This document shows, piece by piece, positions 53,646 to 62,495 of a stretch of 64,000 nucleotides of DNA; the first letter of the stretch is position 1, and the number at the start of each line of letters is the position of its first letter. This DNA is from Carbonatibacter sp965199245 (GTDB lineage: Bacteria; Pseudomonadota; Alphaproteobacteria; Kiloniellales; Kiloniellaceae). The translations under genes and the position numbers were made by a program. A model generated the notes under the pieces. That model did no database searches, had not been told where the DNA came from, and saw only the letters and a program-made list of their open reading frames with translations. The DNA is taken from positions 1,116,001-1,180,000 of the forward strand of contig CBDAQP010000001.1 of assembly GCA_965199245.1 (NCBI GenBank), given 5' to 3'.

Positions 53646-53682
53646 TTTATTGATAAATAATTAATAGTTGTTAGACAGCTTC

Positions 53683-54492
53683 TTAGAAATAATGTACTAA
53701 CGCCAGAAAGCCTTGCCTCCTTGGATAAGGCGATACGGCGCGTTCGCACTGGAAACCGAGGTAGGTTGATAGCCGAGCTTACTTTTGATTTTTGGTCCAA
53801 CCTATTTCGGAAGAACTACGCTGATCTATGGCGAACAAAGGCCAACGGTGGCTTTTCCAGGTCTTGCGCGGGGCGAGGGGCGTCGCGAAATTCAGCCTTT
53901 GGTGAGGGAGATAAACAAGTTTCGGAACCGGGTTGCCCACCATGAGCCCATCCTTGATGTGAACGCTCCGGATCTTCAGTCAAAGATGATCAAGCTGACA
54001 AACCTGAGATGTCCTAAAACATCTGATTGGATGCGCCATCATACGACTGTGAACATTGTTATGCGAACCAAGCCTAATCTAAAAGGCAGCTCACCGGTTT
54101 CACTCTTGGATAAATCTGATCCAAGGTTCCATAAGGTCGAACCGGATAAGACCCTTTTGGCGATTGCTTCAGATGAAGCAAAAAGTCTTTCAGCGTTTGT
54201 GTGTGTTGATGGCGGAGCGGTTGTCGGAGCATTTACTCATAAGCAACTTTACCATTTTATTTCCGAAAAAGCCTTGGAAGCTGATGGCATGATTGATTTG
54301 AATGGCCATTCGATTGCCGATGTCATTAAATATGATGGTGTTGAGCTGGGATGCCGAGTTTTGCCTAGTGGCATTTCATTTCTTGATGCAGTTAAAACTT
54401 TGCAAGAGCCGAAGACCAGTGTCGTCGTGGCAATTGACGATCAAAGCCAAGAGCCTGTTGGGGTGATCTTGCGGGTTCATCGGCGTTATTGA
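53683..54492 (+). pseudogene. HEPN/Abi-like protein with CBS-like C-terminus, 5'-truncated and frameshifted
   Basis: After the IS5 end the frame reads LTPESLASLDKAIRRVRTG, RLIAELTFDFWSNLFRKNY and DLWRTKAN, typical of Abi-like proteins. Near 53845 it shifts frame and continues FPGLARGEGRREIQPLVREI, with NKFRNRVAHHEPI holding a HEPN RNase motif (RNRVAH, R-x4-H). The final 130 residues (TLLAIASDEAKSLSAFVCVD, VVGAFTHKQLYHFI, SVVVAIDDQSQEPVGVILRV) look like a CBS-type pair. The start is lost to the IS; the frameshift is a single base. Probably inactive unless the tail is expressed from 53785. Confidence 0.6.
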
Positions 54493-54498
54493 TCGGAT

Positions 54499-55453
54499 TA
54501 ATGAGACCTGTGCGCGGATATCACTCGACGGGTCTGCTGTTTTGTGATTGTCTTAATTGATAGAAGAGTTTGGGAGGATCGGATTGATGGCGCGTCGTAA
54601 GATTGGTCAGGAGCATTTTTCCCTTGATGGGAAAAGAAGCGATCCTGATGACCTTGTCGGCCTGGTCGATTGGACGATTCTTGATCATCATCTGGTGGAT
54701 ATGTCCTCCGCATCCAAAGGCGAAGCGGGTTGGCCGCCCCTGTGTTTGCTGAAGGCCCTGCTTTTGGGGCGGTGGTCTGATGATGTGAAGCTGGCCGATG
54801 CGCTGGATGACCGGGCTTCGTTCCGCCGCTTTTGTGGTTTCTCCCGCAGCGCGCCGATGCCGGACGGCCTTTGTGCGGTTTCGCCGTGAACTGGTCAGAC
54901 GCGGACTCGCGGCTCTTCGACGGCATGACCAGGCAGTTGCGCGAGCGACATCTATCTGTCAAACAGGGCACGTTGGTTGAGGCCCATCGCTTCGGCCAGC
55001 AGGGAAGACAACGACGCGCGCTGGATCAGGCACAGGAAGGCGGTGCATGGTGACAAGGCTCATGTGGCCTCCGATGAACCGACTGATCCGGTGGAGAGGA
55101 TTGTCGTCACGCCGGCCAAGGTGAATGACGGGACAGCCGGCTGTGATGTGGTGATCCTGAACAGGTCTCTGCCGACAGTGCGTATCAGGGCGTTGGCTTT
55201 CGCAATGCGCTCGAGGAGAAGGGAGGCACCACCCGGATTGTTGTGACCGGCGTTTGGGCCCGCAACGACGATGACGCTGCAACAAGGCTGAAAGCGAGGC
55301 CCCATTCACAAGGTTCGTTGCCGGATCGGGAAGATCTTTTGGATACCCGGCCTTCGGGGTGCGGTTCGCGATGGAACTCTTAATGAAATGCACGGGTTGC
55401 GTACAAACACAACAAAATCAACAAACTATCCATCCCGCGCACAGGTCTCATTA
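54499..55453 (+). mobile_element. IS5-family element relic
   Basis: Left end TAATGAGACCTGTGCGCGG and right end CCGCGCACAGGTCTCATTA are inverted repeats. Transposase pieces on the plus strand: MARRKIGQEHFSLDGKRSD (54587), GWPPLCLLKALLLGRWSDD, ALDDRASFRRFCGFS, then frame-shifted RFRRELVRRGL and VHGDKAHVASDEPTD. The C-terminal third is deleted. The right end is joined directly to the second part of the FkbM gene. Confidence 0.85.
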
Positions 55454-56017
55454 GATTTCAAGCGAAATGGTTTTTTTGTTGAATTTGGTGCGACGAACGG
55501 TGTGGATTTGAGTAACACGTATTTATTGGAAAAAAGATTCGATTGGACTGGAATTCTCGCTGAACCAGTGCGAGTCTGGCATTCGGAACTTCGTGCGAAT
55601 CGTGTTTCCGCAATCGAGACAGACTGTGTGTGGAAAAAGACGGGCGAAGCCTTGTGGTTTAATGAGGTTGAGGGTGCTGGTGAATTGTCCACCCTCGACA
55701 CATTTTCTGATAGTGACTGTTGGGCAAGTACCAGAAAGCATGGTCGAAAATACGAAGTAAATACTATATCCCTTCTTGATCTGCTTATTAAGCACAAGGC
55801 ACCGAAAAAAATTGACTATTTATCGATTGATACCGAAGGAAGTGAGTTTGAAATATTGAATGCGTTTGATTTTGACGCTTTTGATATCGAAATTATCACC
55901 TGCGAACATAACTATAAGCCAATGAGAGAAAAAATATTTGATCTGCTCACAAGAAATGGGTACGAGCGAAAATATGTTGAGCGTTCTTTTCATGATGACT
56001 GGTATGTTCGTCGCTGA
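55454..56017 (+). pseudogene. FkbM-family methyltransferase, C-terminal fragment
   Basis: Starts at the IS junction with DFKRNGFFVEFGATNGVDLS, the SAM-binding motif, then NTYLLEKRFDWTGILAEP and YLSIDTEGSEFEILNAFDF, the FkbM core. It ends DDWYVRR. Joined to 48439-48580 it makes a full FkbM protein apart from roughly a dozen residues lost at the junctions. FkbM enzymes O-methylate sugars or other hydroxyl groups, so the lost function is probably glycan or lipid decoration. Without its start codon it is not translated. Confidence 0.8.
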
Positions 56018-56028
56018 TTTTTAGGTCT

Positions 56029-56048
56029 GGTCTATTTTGAAATAGACC
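56029..56048 (+). terminator. Hairpin after the methyltransferase gene
   Basis: GGTCTATTT and AAATAGACC around TG form a 9-bp stem, 12 bp after the fkbM stop. No long T tract follows. Confidence 0.45.
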
Positions 56049-56065
56049 GCGTGATAAGTGAGCAT

Positions 56066-56125
56066 CTCTAAAAACCCTGGGGCCTTTGTTGGCTGGTAGG
56101 AAAGCGGTTTTCGAAGGCATCGGAA
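56066..56125 (-). repeat. Dispersed intergenic repeat, copy 4 (degenerate)
   Basis: On the minus strand it contains TTCGAAAACCGCTTTCCTA, CCAGCCAACAAAGG and CCAGGGTTTTTAGAGATG, aligned with the core of the copy at 22117-22236. It lies between the methyltransferase relic and the aldo/keto reductase gene; 56126-56298 has no recognised gene. Confidence 0.5.
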
Positions 56126-56298
56126 AGCGGCTGGGTCTGTCGGATAGCGAGGGTTGGGACTTTGGGAACCCTCGCACGTTTGATCTCTTGCGTCAAGGAT
56201 TGCCTTTTACACCCAAAGGCGGTATTCATATCCCTTGTGCGGGCGGGGTTGAACTCTGTTTGATTCTTTTGATTAACCAAACAACCGCGAGGGGAACG

Positions 56299-57345
56299 AT
56301 GGAAACGCGCAAACTTGGCAGAACAGATGTTTTTGTCAGTGCCCTGTGCCTTGGCACCATGACTTGGGGGGAGCAAAACACCCAGGACGAGGCCTTTGCA
56401 CAGATGGATTATGCGTTGGATCAGGGGGTCAATTTTTTTGATACTGCTGAACTCTACGCCGCACCGCCGCGCCGCGAGACCTATGGGGCGACGGAAACCA
56501 TCATCGGAAACTGGTTCCGGCAACGGGGCCTGCGGGATAAAATCGTTCTGGCGACCAAAGTTGCCGGCCCCAGTGTACAGATGGGCTATATGCGCCAGAG
56601 TGGGGAGGCCCCCCGCCTGAACCGCGCCCATATCCGCGAAGCCCTTGAGGGTTCGCTCCGTCGTTTGCAGACAGACTATGTTGACCTCTACCAGCTGCAT
56701 TGGCCCCATCGGGATGCTAACACCTTTGGGTGCTTGAATTTTCAACAGACCCCGGACGAAGACATGATTGCGCCTGATGAAACGCTCGCTGCTCTGGATG
56801 AACTGGTCAGGGAGGGCAAGGTGCGCTATGTCGGGCTGTCTAACGAGACACCGTGGGGGGTGATGACCTTTAAAAAGCTGGCGGAACAGGGGCGCGGGCC
56901 AGAGGTTGTGTCTATTCAAAACCCCTATAGTTTGCTCAATCGCTCCTTTGAGGTGGGCCTGGCAGAGGTTGCCTTGCGCGAACAGGTGGGGCTCTTGGCC
57001 TACGCGCCGCTAGCCGCAGGGGCCTTGAGCGGCAAATATCTTGACGGGGCACGTCCAGCGGGGGCGCGTATGACCCTTTTCCCCCAGCAGACCCGCTATG
57101 TCAATCCGCAAGGGCGCGGGGCCACTGCCGACTATGTGGCTTTGGCCCGAAAACATGGCGTTGATCCCGTTCACATGGCTCTGGCCTTTGTGACGACACG
57201 TCCCTTTGTGACGTCGAATATTTTCGGGGCGCGGACAATGGATCAGTTAAAACACGCAATCGCGTCGCAGGATTTTGTCTTTTCGGACGATCTCTTACAC
57301 GACCTGGAAGACCTTGGGCGTAAGCACACAATTCCCTGTCCCTGA
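56299..57345 (+). CDS. tas: Aldo/keto reductase, Tas-like
   Basis: A 348-residue NADPH-dependent oxidoreductase of the AKR superfamily. The N-terminus is METRKLGRTDVFVSALCLGTMTWG. Catalytic residues lie in GVNFFDTAELYA (Asp and Tyr), DKIVLATKVAG (Lys) and YQLHWPHRD (His). Length and the TWGEQN motif match the Tas protein of E. coli. ATG 56299 is preceded by GAGGGGAA; the upstream open frame is not used. Substrate is unknown. It is followed by a stress-protein gene in the same direction. Confidence 0.88.
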   Translation: METRKLGRTDVFVSALCLGTMTWGEQNTQDEAFAQMDYALDQGVNFFDTAELYAAPPRRETYGATETIIGNWFRQRGLRDKIVLATKVAGPSVQMGYMRQSGEAPRLNRAHIREALEGSLRRLQTDYVDLYQLHWPHRDANTFGCLNFQQTPDEDMIAPDETLAALDELVREGKVRYVGLSNETPWGVMTFKKLAEQGRGPEVVSIQNPYSLLNRSFEVGLAEVALREQVGLLAYAPLAAGALSGKYLDGARPAGARMTLFPQQTRYVNPQGRGATADYVALARKHGVDPVHMALAFVTTRPFVTSNIFGARTMDQLKHAIASQDFVFSDDLLHDLEDLGRKHTIPCP

Positions 57346-57375
57346 AGGGGCATTTCTAAAAAGGAGGAACACCCC

Positions 57376-57792
57376 ATGTATAAACGCATTATTCTTTCGC
57401 TGTCCCTGGTACACGGTTTCGCGCCAAAGGCACTTTCTGTGGCCCGGGCGTTACGGGCAGAAGGTGGTAAGATTATCGCTGTTCACGTTTGCGAGGCCCC
57501 GCATGAATCGGTCAAAAGCTTTCTCGACAAAGACGCGACCAATCACGCTTTTCAGGAGGCCAGGAAAAACCTCAGCGATAAATTCAGGGATGCGGATGAT
57601 GTCGAAACGGTGATTTTGAGTGGTCATGCCTCTCGAACGCTGGTCGATTATGCGGAACGGGCCGAGGCTGATTTAATGATCGTCGGTTCGCACATGCCCG
57701 GCCTCAGTGACTATTTCCTCGGGTCAACAGCCTCACGCGTTGTCCGACACGCTGGCTGTGACGTTCACGTTCTCAGGCACCCTGATCTGTGA
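57376..57792 (+). CDS. Universal stress protein (UspA family)
   Basis: A 138-residue small alpha/beta protein. The ATP-binding signature G-x2-G-x9-G-(S/T) appears near the end as GSHMPGLSDYFLGSTAS. AGGAGG lies 8 bp before the ATG. It lies 30 bp after the reductase gene, so co-transcription is likely. Function is stress-related but not specific. Confidence 0.88.
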   Translation: MYKRIILSLSLVHGFAPKALSVARALRAEGGKIIAVHVCEAPHESVKSFLDKDATNHAFQEARKNLSDKFRDADDVETVILSGHASRTLVDYAERAEADLMIVGSHMPGLSDYFLGSTASRVVRHAGCDVHVLRHPDL

Positions 57793-57915
57793 GGAATTTT
57801 TTTACGACGTGAATTTTTCATGCTCTGGCGCGACGGGGGCAACCCTATTGCGCCGGAGTGTGCCTGTTTCTACCTTTTAGAGGTACTCAGATTATAAAGA
57901 ACAGCAGAGTCATTC

Positions 57916-58569
57916 ATGGAACTATCCATTGCGATCACGAATCGCTCGCTCCACGATCAGGTTGCCAGTTGCGTACGTGATTTGATTATCGAGGGCAAAT
58001 TGGAGCAGGGGAGTCGAATCGACGAAGCACAGTTGATCGCAGAGCTGGGCGTGTCCCGTACGCCCTTTCGTGAGGCTCTGCGTACCCTGGCAGCAGAGGG
58101 GCTGGTGATTGTGCGCCCGTCAAAGGGTAGTGTCGTTTGCAAACTGACTCCAAAGGATGTCTTTGAAATGTTGCAGGTTCTCGGCCAGCTTGAAAAACTG
58201 GCGGGGGAGCTGGCCTGTGAACGGGCCAGTGACGCAGACGTGGCGGGTTTGGTCGCGCTCCATGACCAAATGATGCAGTGTTATCGTATCCGTGATCGCC
58301 TCCCTTACTATAAGCTGAATCAGGAATTTCATTCCCGTCTTGCGGTGTTGTCGGGTAATGAGACCCTGCGCGACATGCAGGCGAAGATTCAGGCACGGCT
58401 AAAGCACATCCGCTATATCGGCAATGAAAAACCCGAATATTGGGCCGGGGCCGTTGCCGATCATGAAAAAATGCTCAAGGCCCTGATCGCGCGGGATGGG
58501 AAAGCCCTGGGCGCGGCGATGTCAGACCACCTTGCCAAGACCTGGGTGCGTGTCAAAGAAAGCATCTAG
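57916..58569 (+). CDS. GntR-family regulator, FadR/FCD subgroup
   Basis: 217 residues. The N-terminal winged helix has LIIEGKLEQGSRIDEAQLIAELGVSRTPFREALRTLAAEGLV. The C-terminal FCD ligand domain is all-helical, with metal-type His and Asp residues in NQEFHSRLAVLSGN and AVADHEKMLKALIARD. It precedes anmK by 38 bp on the same strand, but the link to its ligand is unclear. Confidence 0.87.
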   Translation: MELSIAITNRSLHDQVASCVRDLIIEGKLEQGSRIDEAQLIAELGVSRTPFREALRTLAAEGLVIVRPSKGSVVCKLTPKDVFEMLQVLGQLEKLAGELACERASDADVAGLVALHDQMMQCYRIRDRLPYYKLNQEFHSRLAVLSGNETLRDMQAKIQARLKHIRYIGNEKPEYWAGAVADHEKMLKALIARDGKALGAAMSDHLAKTWVRVKESI

Positions 58570-58607
58570 GATATTTATCTGAATATTTTCATGATCTGGG
58601 GTCTGTG

Positions 58608-59711
58608 ATGACAATACAGCACGACCGGGAAAAATGGCTCTTGGGATTGATGAGTGGAACCTCGATGGACGGGGTTGATGCGGCACTTATTCGCAGTGAT
58701 GGAGTGAACATTCTGGAACATGGCCCCCGTTTTTTTCGCCCCTTTTCTGCGATGGAGCGGGCCGAAATTGAGGCTTGTTTGGGGGTGAGGGATCGCAAAC
58801 ATCCTGCAGTGTGCCGTCTCGAGTCGCGCCTGAGCCTGTGGCATATAGATGCCGTTGAACAGCTTTTGGCCCGGGCGCAGTTGGTTCCAGCGGATGTCAG
58901 CTTCATCGGTTTTCATGGTCAGACACTTTGGCACAATCCGGCGGTGGGGGAGACAGTGCAGATTGGTGATGGGGATTTGTTGGCGCGTGAAACGGGCTGT
59001 CCTGTGGTTTATGACTTTCGTACCTGCGATGTGGCACAGGGCGGAGAGGGTGCGCCCCTTGCGCCTGCTTATCATGCGGCTCTCGCCCACTCTGTGGGGT
59101 TGGATGCGGTTGCTTTTTTGAACATTGGCGGGGTGGCTAATCTAACCTTTGTGTGGAGTGGGGGTGGACTCTTGGCCTGTGATTTGGGGCCGGGTAATGC
59201 CTTAATGGATGATTGGGCGGGGCAATGTACGGGCGAGGCCTGCGACTGGGGCGGGCGCATGGCGCAGAGGGGCAACGTCAACGAAGCTGTTCTCTCGGCG
59301 GCGATGGCGCATCCTTTTTTTGCGCAAGCTCTGCCAAAATCGTTGGATCGCAATCGCTTTTCACTAGATTTTTTTACGCAACGCCTGAAAAAAGCCGAAG
59401 ATGTCATGGCAACGCTGGCGGCCTTTACAGTGCGGGCTATTGCGGTGGGGGCCGCGCAACTACCCGCGCCGCCGCCTCTATGGTATGTGAGCGGGGGCGG
59501 GCGTCATAACCCGGTGTTGATGACCGGACTGTGCCGGGAATTGTCCGGGGCGGTTTTACCTGTCGAGGCCGGAGGATGGGACGGTGATGCCCTCGAGGCC
59601 CAGGCTTTTGCTTACCTTGCACTCAGAAGTGTTTTAGGATTGCCCCTGTCCTGGCCCGGGACAACAGGTGTCTCTGCGCCCTGTCGGGGGGGCGTCCTTG
59701 CGTTGCCGTGA
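58608..59711 (+). CDS. anmK: Anhydro-N-acetylmuramic acid kinase
   Basis: A 367-residue sugar kinase. GLMSGTSMDGVDAAL near residue 13 is the AnmK hallmark; FHGQTLWHNP, NIGGVANLT and DLGPGNALMDDW follow, and the C-terminus ends after LSWPGTTG. It recycles peptidoglycan by converting anhydroMurNAc to MurNAc-6-phosphate in the cytoplasm. ATG 58608 is one codon after a GTG; either start is possible. It converges with the hydrolase gene 15 bp downstream. Confidence 0.92.
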   Translation: MTIQHDREKWLLGLMSGTSMDGVDAALIRSDGVNILEHGPRFFRPFSAMERAEIEACLGVRDRKHPAVCRLESRLSLWHIDAVEQLLARAQLVPADVSFIGFHGQTLWHNPAVGETVQIGDGDLLARETGCPVVYDFRTCDVAQGGEGAPLAPAYHAALAHSVGLDAVAFLNIGGVANLTFVWSGGGLLACDLGPGNALMDDWAGQCTGEACDWGGRMAQRGNVNEAVLSAAMAHPFFAQALPKSLDRNRFSLDFFTQRLKKAEDVMATLAAFTVRAIAVGAAQLPAPPPLWYVSGGGRHNPVLMTGLCRELSGAVLPVEAGGWDGDALEAQAFAYLALRSVLGLPLSWPGTTGVSAPCRGGVLALP

Positions 59712-59726
59712 TTTTTTTTGACTTTA

Positions 59727-60392
59727 TTACCCGCCTGCGAGGGGCAGGCCATCGTCTGCGAATCGTTTTCGCACATAGCCCTGAATATGCGACTCGACCT
59801 GTTCCATTTGGTTTTCAAAATAATGTCCGGCGTGGGGGTCAAGGCGGTAGTCGATGGAGATGCCTTTTTGAGCGTTGAGTTTTTCGACCAGTCGTCCCAC
59901 GCTTGTTTCGGGGACAAGGTCATCCTGCGCACCCTGGAGGATCAAGCCCGATGACGGGCAGGGGGCGAGAAAGCTGAAATCAAACATATTCGCTGGCGGA
60001 GCAATGGAAATGAAGCCGTTAATTTCTGGGCGACGCATCAGTAATTGCATTCCAATCCACGCCCCAAAGGAAAAACCAGACACCCAGCATTGACTGGCGT
60101 TTTCATTGACCGATTGTAGCCAGTCCAGCGCAGAGGTCGCATCTGCCAGTTCGCCTTCGCCGTCGGCGTAAATCCCCTGAGATCGTCCGACGCCGCGAAA
60201 ATTGAACCGCAGGACAGAAAATCCCATCCTTACAAAGGCGTGAAACATTGTATAGACGATTCGGTTGTTCATCGTCCCGCCGTGTTGGGGGTGGGGGTGG
60301 AGCATCATGGCAATCGGAGCCTGTGCGCTCTTGCTGTGGTAATAACGCCCCTCGAGACGGCCTTCGGGGCCGTTCATAATAATATCTGGCAT
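59727..60392 (-). CDS. Alpha/beta hydrolase (COG2945 type)
   Basis: A 221-residue hydrolase. The fold is shown by LHPHPQHGGTMNNRIVYTMF, LRFNFRGVGRSQG, the nucleophile elbow VSGFSFGAWIG (Ser in GFSFG), GAQDD for the acid, and AGHYFEN for the histidine. Substrate unknown. It stands alone on the minus strand between anmK and cysE. Confidence 0.85.
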   Translation of the reverse strand: MPDIIMNGPEGRLEGRYYHSKSAQAPIAMMLHPHPQHGGTMNNRIVYTMFHAFVRMGFSVLRFNFRGVGRSQGIYADGEGELADATSALDWLQSVNENASQCWVSGFSFGAWIGMQLLMRRPEINGFISIAPPANMFDFSFLAPCPSSGLILQGAQDDLVPETSVGRLVEKLNAQKGISIDYRLDPHAGHYFENQMEQVESHIQGYVRKRFADDGLPLAGG

Positions 60393-60462
60393 CTGTTGTC
60401 CCTGATTTGCCTGCTTGTGTTTTTCTGTTCAGTTGCTTTCCCGATGGGAAGACCCTAGTGTT

Positions 60463-60612
60463 ATGGTTATCGGTTTTATGCTATTGTTTGCGGTGGCTTG
60501 CGTTGTCCAAGCTGTCCCCTATATAGGGCAGGGTGAGGAGAATCGCCAGTTTTTTCCGTCTGGTCTTTTCGCTTTGATGGTCAGAGACACGCGAGAAGGG
60601 ATTGAAAGATGA
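60463..60612 (+). CDS. Possible small membrane protein (49 residues), overlapping cysE
   Basis: MVIGFMLLFAVACVVQAVP, then YIGQGEENRQFF and a basic tail. One hydrophobic helix is visible. Its stop overlaps the cysE ATG as ATGA, a typical coupling arrangement. A purine-rich GGGAAGACC lies upstream. It may be spurious since it lies in the leader region of cysE. Confidence 0.3.
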   Translation: MVIGFMLLFAVACVVQAVPYIGQGEENRQFFPSGLFALMVRDTREGIER

Positions 60613-61355
60613 TCCATCAGTTGAGTCACGAAATTAAAACGACAATGGCTCGGGATCCGGCGGCGCGTTCGCGTCTCGAGGTTATTTTGTGCTACCCTGG
60701 TTTTCAGGCGGTGGTATTGCATCGTTTGGCGCATCGTCTGTGGCGGGCAAAATGGTGTTTGTTGGCGCGGTTTCTGTCACAGGTTGGGCGGGCAGTGACG
60801 GGGATTGAAATTCATCCTGCTGCCCGGATTGGTCGCGGGTTTTTTATCGATCATGGCATGGGCGTTGTCATTGGGGAAACCAGCGTCATCGGGGATAATG
60901 TGACCCTCTATCACGGAGTGACGTTGGGGGGGGTGGCTCCTGCTGTTGATTCGGAGTCACAGCGCGGTGTCAAACGCCATCCGACCCTGGGCAATAATGT
61001 CATTATTGGATCAGGGGCTCAGATTTTGGGGCCGATTGATATTGAATGCGGGGCGCGTGTCGGGGCCAATGCTGTTGTCACGCGCTCTGTGCCCTGTTGT
61101 ACAACGGTTGTGGGGATTCCGGCGCGGGCCATTGGGGGGCGGCGCGTGGCAGACGGCGAACGCCAACCCTTCGCCGCCTATGGGATTCCACAGGGTGATT
61201 TGCCCGACCCACTGGCGCGAACCCTGGAAGGTCTGATGGCTGAAATTCAGATGCTCCGCGCCCGTGTGGTTGAACTCGAAGACCGCGAAGACGTGCAAAA
61301 AACTGTGCCGCCGCCTGTTTTGTCTGCTGATGCTCCCTGTCATCAAAAAAAATGA
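60609..61355 (+). CDS. cysE: Serine O-acetyltransferase
   Basis: A 248-residue cytoplasmic enzyme that makes O-acetylserine for cysteine synthesis. An N-terminal helical part is followed by a left-handed beta helix: GIEIHPAARIGRGFFIDHGMGVVIGE (catalytic His and Asp), TLYHGVTLGG, and VGIPARAIG. A hydrophilic C-terminal tail (about 65 residues, KK end) extends the usual length. It leads an operon with two cysteine desulfurases and a ferredoxin, so it supplies cysteine for iron-sulfur cluster assembly. Confidence 0.93.
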   Translation: MIHQLSHEIKTTMARDPAARSRLEVILCYPGFQAVVLHRLAHRLWRAKWCLLARFLSQVGRAVTGIEIHPAARIGRGFFIDHGMGVVIGETSVIGDNVTLYHGVTLGGVAPAVDSESQRGVKRHPTLGNNVIIGSGAQILGPIDIECGARVGANAVVTRSVPCCTTVVGIPARAIGGRRVADGERQPFAAYGIPQGDLPDPLARTLEGLMAEIQMLRARVVELEDREDVQKTVPPPVLSADAPCHQKK

Positions 61356-61373
61356 TCTTGCCGTGATATTGTG

Positions 61374-62495
61374 ATGTTGCCTGCGGATAAAACCCCTGTT
61401 TACCTGGATTATAATGCCACTGCTCCTATCCGTGCGGAGGTCATTGAGGTCGTTGCCCGTGTCATGGGAACTGTGGGGAATCCCTCCTCTGTTCATGCTT
61501 GCGGGCGATGGGCGCGGCGAAAGCTCGAAGACGCCCGCGCCACGCTTGCCGAATTGCTCGCTGTCCGGGCGCAGGATATTGTGTTTACCTCTGGCGGAAC
61601 AGAGGCCAACAACCTCGCTCTGCGGGGGGGCGGGCGGGCGCGTTTGATCGTGTCTGCGGGTGAACACGATTCCGTTTTAGCCGCCGCTGGTGCGCAGGCT
61701 TGCCGCGCACCGTTGCGGGCCTGTGGGCGGGTTGATCTGGATCGTTTGTCTGAATTGATTGGCTCTGACGGAGGGGATACCCTGGTTTCTGTTATGGTGG
61801 CGAATAATGAAACCGGGGTGATTCAACCCATTCGCGAGGTGATCGCGCTCTGCCATGCGCGGGGGGCCTTGTGTCATTGCGATGGGGTGCAGGCCCTTGG
61901 CAAACTGTCGCTTGCGGGTTTAATCCCCGATTTTTTGACCCTGTCTGCACACAAAATCGGTGGGCCGCACGGCGTGGGTGCGCTTGTCCTTGGGCGGGGG
62001 GGAGTGCTTGTCGGTCAACAGCTTGGAGGGGCGCAGGAACGCCATCGCCGGGGTGGAACAGAAAATGTTGCCGGGATTGTCGGCTTTGGTAAGGCTGTCG
62101 AGCTAATCTGTGCGGAGCAAGAGACGTTGGGCCGGATTCGGGCGTTGCGCGATGATATGGAACAGCGCATTCAGGCTCTTGCACCGATGGCGACAATTTT
62201 TGGGCAGTCTGTGGCGCGTTTGCCCAATAGTTCCTGTGTGGTCATGCCGGGGGTTGGCTCTGACATGCAGCTAATGGCGATGGACCTGGATGGCATTGCG
62301 GTGTCTTCGGGGTCGGCCTGTTCGTCGGGAAAGGTTCAACCGTCGCACGTTTTACGGGCAATGGAGGTGACGGAGGACGCCGCCGGTTCCGTTTTGCGCG
62401 TGTCTTTGGGGTGGGGCACGACACAGAGTGATATAGATCGCTTTGTGGAGAGTTGGGCTACCCTTTATGATCGAAAGGGGCGTAAAAGCGGATGA
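61374..62495 (+). CDS. Cysteine desulfurase, NifS/IscS family (first of two)
   Basis: About 373 residues. Start YLDYNATAPIR, phosphate loop TSGGTEANN, PLP lysine in LSAHKIGGPHGVGAL, and the catalytic cysteine in VSSGSACSSGKVQPSHVL. It takes sulfur from cysteine for Fe-S assembly or thio-modifications. GTG 61371 is also open. Its stop overlaps the next desulfurase by 4 bp (ATGA). Which of the two is IscS cannot be told from the motifs alone. Confidence 0.88.
   Translation: MLPADKTPVYLDYNATAPIRAEVIEVVARVMGTVGNPSSVHACGRWARRKLEDARATLAELLAVRAQDIVFTSGGTEANNLALRGGGRARLIVSAGEHDSVLAAAGAQACRAPLRACGRVDLDRLSELIGSDGGDTLVSVMVANNETGVIQPIREVIALCHARGALCHCDGVQALGKLSLAGLIPDFLTLSAHKIGGPHGVGALVLGRGGVLVGQQLGGAQERHRRGGTENVAGIVGFGKAVELICAEQETLGRIRALRDDMEQRIQALAPMATIFGQSVARLPNSSCVVMPGVGSDMQLMAMDLDGIAVSSGSACSSGKVQPSHVLRAMEVTEDAAGSVLRVSLGWGTTQSDIDRFVESWATLYDRKGRKSG

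Larger units (their letters stand above)
52856..53682 (-). mobile_element. IS5-family (IS427-like) insertion sequence, probably intact
   Basis: 827 bp with terminal repeats: GAATCTGTCTAACAACTA at the left and, reverse-complemented, GAAGCTGTCTAACAACTA at the right. Two overlapping reading frames encode the transposase, linked by a -1 slippery site. It is the only IS in the window with undamaged coding potential. A fragment of the same element is at 50139. Target duplication is not clear. Confidence 0.9.
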
